Below are positions 63,934 to 64,000 of a stretch of 64,000 nt of DNA, one piece after another (positions within the stretch are counted from its first letter, which is position 1; each line of letters begins with the position of its first letter). Origin of the DNA: Brevibacillus gelatini (GTDB lineage Bacteria; Bacillota; Bacilli; Brevibacillales; Brevibacillaceae); contig NZ_RHHS01000040.1 of assembly GCF_003710935.1 (NCBI RefSeq), forward strand, positions 1 through 64,000, in the 5' to 3' direction. A program made the position numbers and the translations under genes. The notes beneath the pieces are model-generated. The model did no database searches. It had not been told where the DNA came from and saw only the letters and a list, made by a program, of their open reading frames with translations.

Positions 63934-64000
63934 GCGAAATCCGCATTTTCGTGGCAGACGATTCCTGGCGACATCGCGCCTTCCCTTTTCCGGTAGCCTA

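Noticed and set aside
1-64000. CRISPR arrays, tRNA/rRNA genes or a prophage
   Set aside because: No regular repeat-spacer pattern, cloverleaf/CCA block or phage gene was seen; the only mobile DNA is in the first 4.3 kb.
63847-64000. Start of the next gene (for example rng/rplU) at the right edge
   Set aside because: Only a terminator is visible; no start codon with ribosome site and family motif occurs before the window ends.

Overview
The window is a chromosomal segment of an endospore-forming, moderately GC-rich member of the Firmicutes, most likely a Brevibacillus (Paenibacillaceae). The evidence is the gene order (racE-gerM-rph-rdgB, tig-clpP-clpX-lonB-lonA-engB, hemAXCDBL, hemEHY, spoVID-ysxE, valS-folC, spoIIB-maf-radC-mreBCD, minCD, spoIVFA-spoIVFB), frequent GTG/TTG starts behind strong GGAGG sites, many sporulation genes, and an S-layer-type surface nucleotidase. 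Apart from the first 4.4 kb it is ordinary, almost entirely plus-strand housekeeping DNA; only sodF, an EamA transporter and one small membrane protein lie on the minus strand.

Layout. 1-4412: accessory scrap heap with a 5'-broken Rhs polymorphic toxin (Rhs core, Hint domain, small C-terminal toxin), its likely immunity gene, a 5' remnant of a group IIC intron placed directly behind the immunity-gene terminator, and IS3-family debris inserted in that intron. 4749-10047: sodF (minus), racE, gerM, rph, rdgB and a YfcE-type phosphoesterase. 10061-18700: protein quality control (tig, clpP, clpX, lonB, lonA, engB), with a sigma-F-like promoter before lonB and a structured, terminator-ending leader before lonA. 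18752-21134: a GH84 O-GlcNAcase-like hydrolase and an EamA permease. 21419-27694: hemA-hemX-hemC-hemD-hemB-hemL, from glutamyl-tRNA to uroporphyrinogen III. 27756-32698: a decayed gene, an alpha/beta hydrolase, a 5'-nucleotidase and a PadR/DUF1700/DUF4097 operon. 32839-36247: hemE-hemH-hemY, the coproporphyrin-type end of the pathway.

36318-39900: spoVID with a structured leader and two CotS-family kinase-like proteins. 40228-43588: a partner-switching module (membrane PP2C phosphatase, Cys-cluster/HATPase kinase, STAS antagonist) with two sigma-B-like promoters and no sigma factor gene nearby. 43560-49375: T-box-controlled valS, folC, murC. 49456-50514: fabH behind a FapR operator. 50645-61648: spoIIB, DUF4321, maf, radC, mreBCD, a long PBP2 carrying a fourfold 48-residue repeat, minC, minD, rodA, i.e. 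cell-shape and division functions. 61653-63846: cold-shock gene with long leader, then the sigma-E-type spoIVFA-spoIVFB operon that processes pro-sigma-K.

Most promising second looks: the partner-switching module, the PBP2 tandem repeat, the leader RNAs before lonA and spoVID, the nested intron/IS/Rhs debris, and the cytoplasmic GH84 enzyme. No tRNA, rRNA, CRISPR array or prophage was seen. All assignments rest on reading motifs and gene order by eye; no database search was run.
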